A program made the position numbers and the translations under genes. Of a DNA stretch of 6,670 nucleotides, positions 5,273 to 6,670 are shown piece by piece. The notes under the pieces are model-generated. The model did no database searches. It was not told the origin of the DNA and saw nothing but the letters and a program-made list of their open reading frames with translations. This stretch comes from Anaerolineae bacterium CG2_30_64_16 (lineage in GTDB: Bacteria > Chloroflexota > Anaerolineae > CG2-30-64-16). Numbering within the stretch: the stretch's first letter is position 1; every line of letters begins with the position of its first letter. The stretch lies in the NCBI GenBank assembly GCA_001871755.1, contig MNXL01000334.1:1-6670 (forward strand), given 5' to 3'.

Positions 5273-5277
5273 AGACA

Positions 5278-6670
5278 ATGTCTTTCAAGAAGCTGTCCAT
5301 GGTGCTGGGGATCCTGTTGATCGCCAGCCTGGTCCTGACGGCGTGTCCGGCCCCTGAACCCCAGGTGGTGGAGAAGGTCGTCACCCAGGTCGTCGAAGTG
5401 CAAAAAGAGGTCAAGGTCGTCGAGACCCAGGTCGTCGAGAAGGAGAAGATCGTCGAGAAGGAAGTCAAGGTCGAGGTGACCGCTGTGCCGCCGACCGGCC
5501 CGAAGAAAATCACCGGCAGCTTCGGTTATGGCGATGTGCCGACCCTTGATCCTGCGATTGCGGAAGATACTTCTTCCATCCAGATCATTGAAGAGGCCTT
5601 CATCGGGGTGACCCATATCCACGAAGAGACCAGCGCGACTGTGCCTGGCATGGCCACCGATTGGAGCTCTGTAATCAATGACGATGGCAGCGAGACCATC
5701 ACCTTCAACCTGCGCACAGGTATTCCGTGGGTGCGCTGGAACGGTAATGCCGTTGAGACCGTCAAGACCTGCGATGGCTCCGCCGACCGCATGGTCACCG
5801 CCGGCGATTTTGCCTATGGCATCGAGCGCAACCTGAATCCCGTCAATGCTTCCCCCTACGCCTATGTGTGGGGCTTCGTCCTCAAGGGCGCTGCTGACTA
5901 CAATAACGGCGTGACGGATGATTTTTCGACCGTTGGTGTGGAAGTCGTTGATGATGCGACCCTCAAGCTGACCTTCATGGCCCCGGCTGCCTTCAACACG
6001 CAGATCGCCGGTATGTGGATCGGTCGCCCGCAGCCCCAGTGGGTCATCGAAGGCGATGACTGCAATGAGGCCCGTGGCGAGCGCTGGACCGAGCCTGGTT
6101 TCTTCCAGAGCTATGGTCCTTACACCATGAGTGAGTGGATCCATGACTCCTTCATAACCGTAGTCAAGAACCCCTTCTGGCCTGGCACGGATGATATTCC
6201 GGTCCCGAAGATCGACGAGGTCACCTGGTATATGCTGGATGACACGGTTGCCTTCGCTGATTACGAAGCCGGCAACTTGGATTGGTCCGGAGTTCCGTTG
6301 GCTGACCTGGATCGCGTCAAGGCTGATCCGGTTCTGTCGAAGGAACTAAGGATCGCGCCATTGATGTGCACCTACTACTACGGCTTCAACACCCAGGCCC
6401 CGGTTGTCGACGACGTGCGCGTTCGCCGCGCGTTGTCCCAAGCGATCGATCGCCAGGGCTTGATCGACAACGTGCTCAAGGGTGACCAGGAACCCGCGCA
6501 GTGGTTCTCCCGCCCCGGCCTGGCTGGTTCCCCGACCATGGCCGATCACCCCGACCTGGGCGTCAAATCCGATCCTGAGGCCGCCAAGGCTGATCTGCAA
6601 GCCTACCTGGATGAGACCGGCCAGACCGCCGATCAGCTCGACCTGACCCTGATGTTCAACACCTCCTCCG
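5278..6670 (+). CDS. Family 5 extracellular solute-binding lipoprotein of a peptide ABC transporter (3' end outside window)
   Basis: 464 codons are present and the frame is still open at the window edge; family members usually run to 500-650 residues. Residues 1-23 are a lipoprotein signal peptide: Lys4-Lys5, a hydrophobic stretch (8-21) and lipobox LTAC with Cys23. Residues 30-67 form a Val/Glu/Lys linker that would hold the binding domain away from the membrane. The SBP family 5 fold follows: an N-terminal segment with FGYGDVPTLDPAIAED, then VTAGDFAYGIERNLNP (173-188), then VDDVRVRRALSQAIDR (377-392), the most diagnostic family motif. It would capture a peptide or related solute and hand it to permeases presumably encoded just to the right, powered by the two upstream ATPases. 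The substrate is not determinable; family 5 also includes nickel, sugar and glutathione binders. Confidence 0.92.
   Translation, partial: MSFKKLSMVLGILLIASLVLTACPAPEPQVVEKVVTQVVEVQKEVKVVETQVVEKEKIVEKEVKVEVTAVPPTGPKKITGSFGYGDVPTLDPAIAEDTSSIQIIEEAFIGVTHIHEETSATVPGMATDWSSVINDDGSETITFNLRTGIPWVRWNGNAVETVKTCDGSADRMVTAGDFAYGIERNLNPVNASPYAYVWGFVLKGAADYNNGVTDDFSTVGVEVVDDATLKLTFMAPAAFNTQIAGMWIGRPQPQWVIEGDDCNEARGERWTEPGFFQSYGPYTMSEWIHDSFITVVKNPFWPGTDDIPVPKIDEVTWYMLDDTVAFADYEAGNLDWSGVPLADLDRVKADPVLSKELRIAPLMCTYYYGFNTQAPVVDDVRVRRALSQAIDRQGLIDNVLKGDQEPAQWFSRPGLAGSPTMADHPDLGVKSDPEAAKADLQAYLDETGQTADQLDLTLMFNTSS
5365..5478 (+). repeat. Low-complexity coding repeat for the VEK-rich linker
   Basis: Codons 30-67 of the binding protein are built almost entirely from GTC/GTG, GAG/GAA, AAG and CAG, giving reiterated VVEK, TQVVE and VEKE units. 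Such stalks are characteristic of Chloroflexota binding lipoproteins and probably form an extended helix between the lipid anchor and the globular domain. Confidence 0.7.

Noticed and set aside
5257..6144. 295-codon leftward open frame with Asp/Leu/His repeats
   Set aside because: It is antisense to the solute-binding protein; the repeats mirror the VEK linker, and the sense strand has a strong RBS and clear family motifs.

Overview
The window is GC-rich bacterial DNA, most likely from a member of the Chloroflexota (Anaerolineae/Caldilineae type). This is inferred from protein style. The solute-binding lipoprotein has the long Val/Glu/Lys 'VEK' linker behind its lipobox that is typical of that phylum, the other lipoprotein has a long Pro/Ala/Thr linker, and there is a small EGRQ-repeat protein of the Rpn/DUF4351 tail type. 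No rRNA, tRNA, complete insertion sequence or CRISPR array was recognised.

Layout. Bases 1-175 (minus) hold the first 58 codons of an XRE/Cro-type HTH regulator, with a clear RBS and a near-consensus sigma70-type promoter. Bases 245-791 have no convincing gene. They contain two GC-rich hairpins, a short open stretch that may be a gene remnant, and a stem-loop that could terminate the next gene. Bases 792-2078 (minus) encode a lipoprotein of the DUF3048/YerB family; the start is set by a strong RBS and a GTG codon and lies well inside the longest open frame. Bases 2079-2786 carry that gene's promoter, then four successive inverted repeats, then a near-perfect promoter facing right.

That right-facing promoter drives two ATP-binding subunits of an Opp/Dpp-type peptide ABC transporter (dppD-like 2787-3803, dppF-like 3800-4798), coupled by an ATGA overlap. 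A 90-codon reading frame resembling only the C-terminal tail of Rpn-family PD-(D/E)XK nucleases follows (4854-5126). A family 5 solute-binding lipoprotein then begins at 5278 and runs off the right edge.

How they work together. The lipoprotein would capture a peptide or other family 5 substrate outside the membrane, and the two ATPases would power its import. The two permease subunits are not in the window and are expected to the right. The DUF3048 lipoprotein and the XRE regulator read leftward and have no visible functional link to the transporter. I see no clearly new system. The least explained pieces are the row of inverted repeats at 2313-2582, the Rpn-tail frame inside the transporter cluster, and the short GTAGACA repeats beside it.
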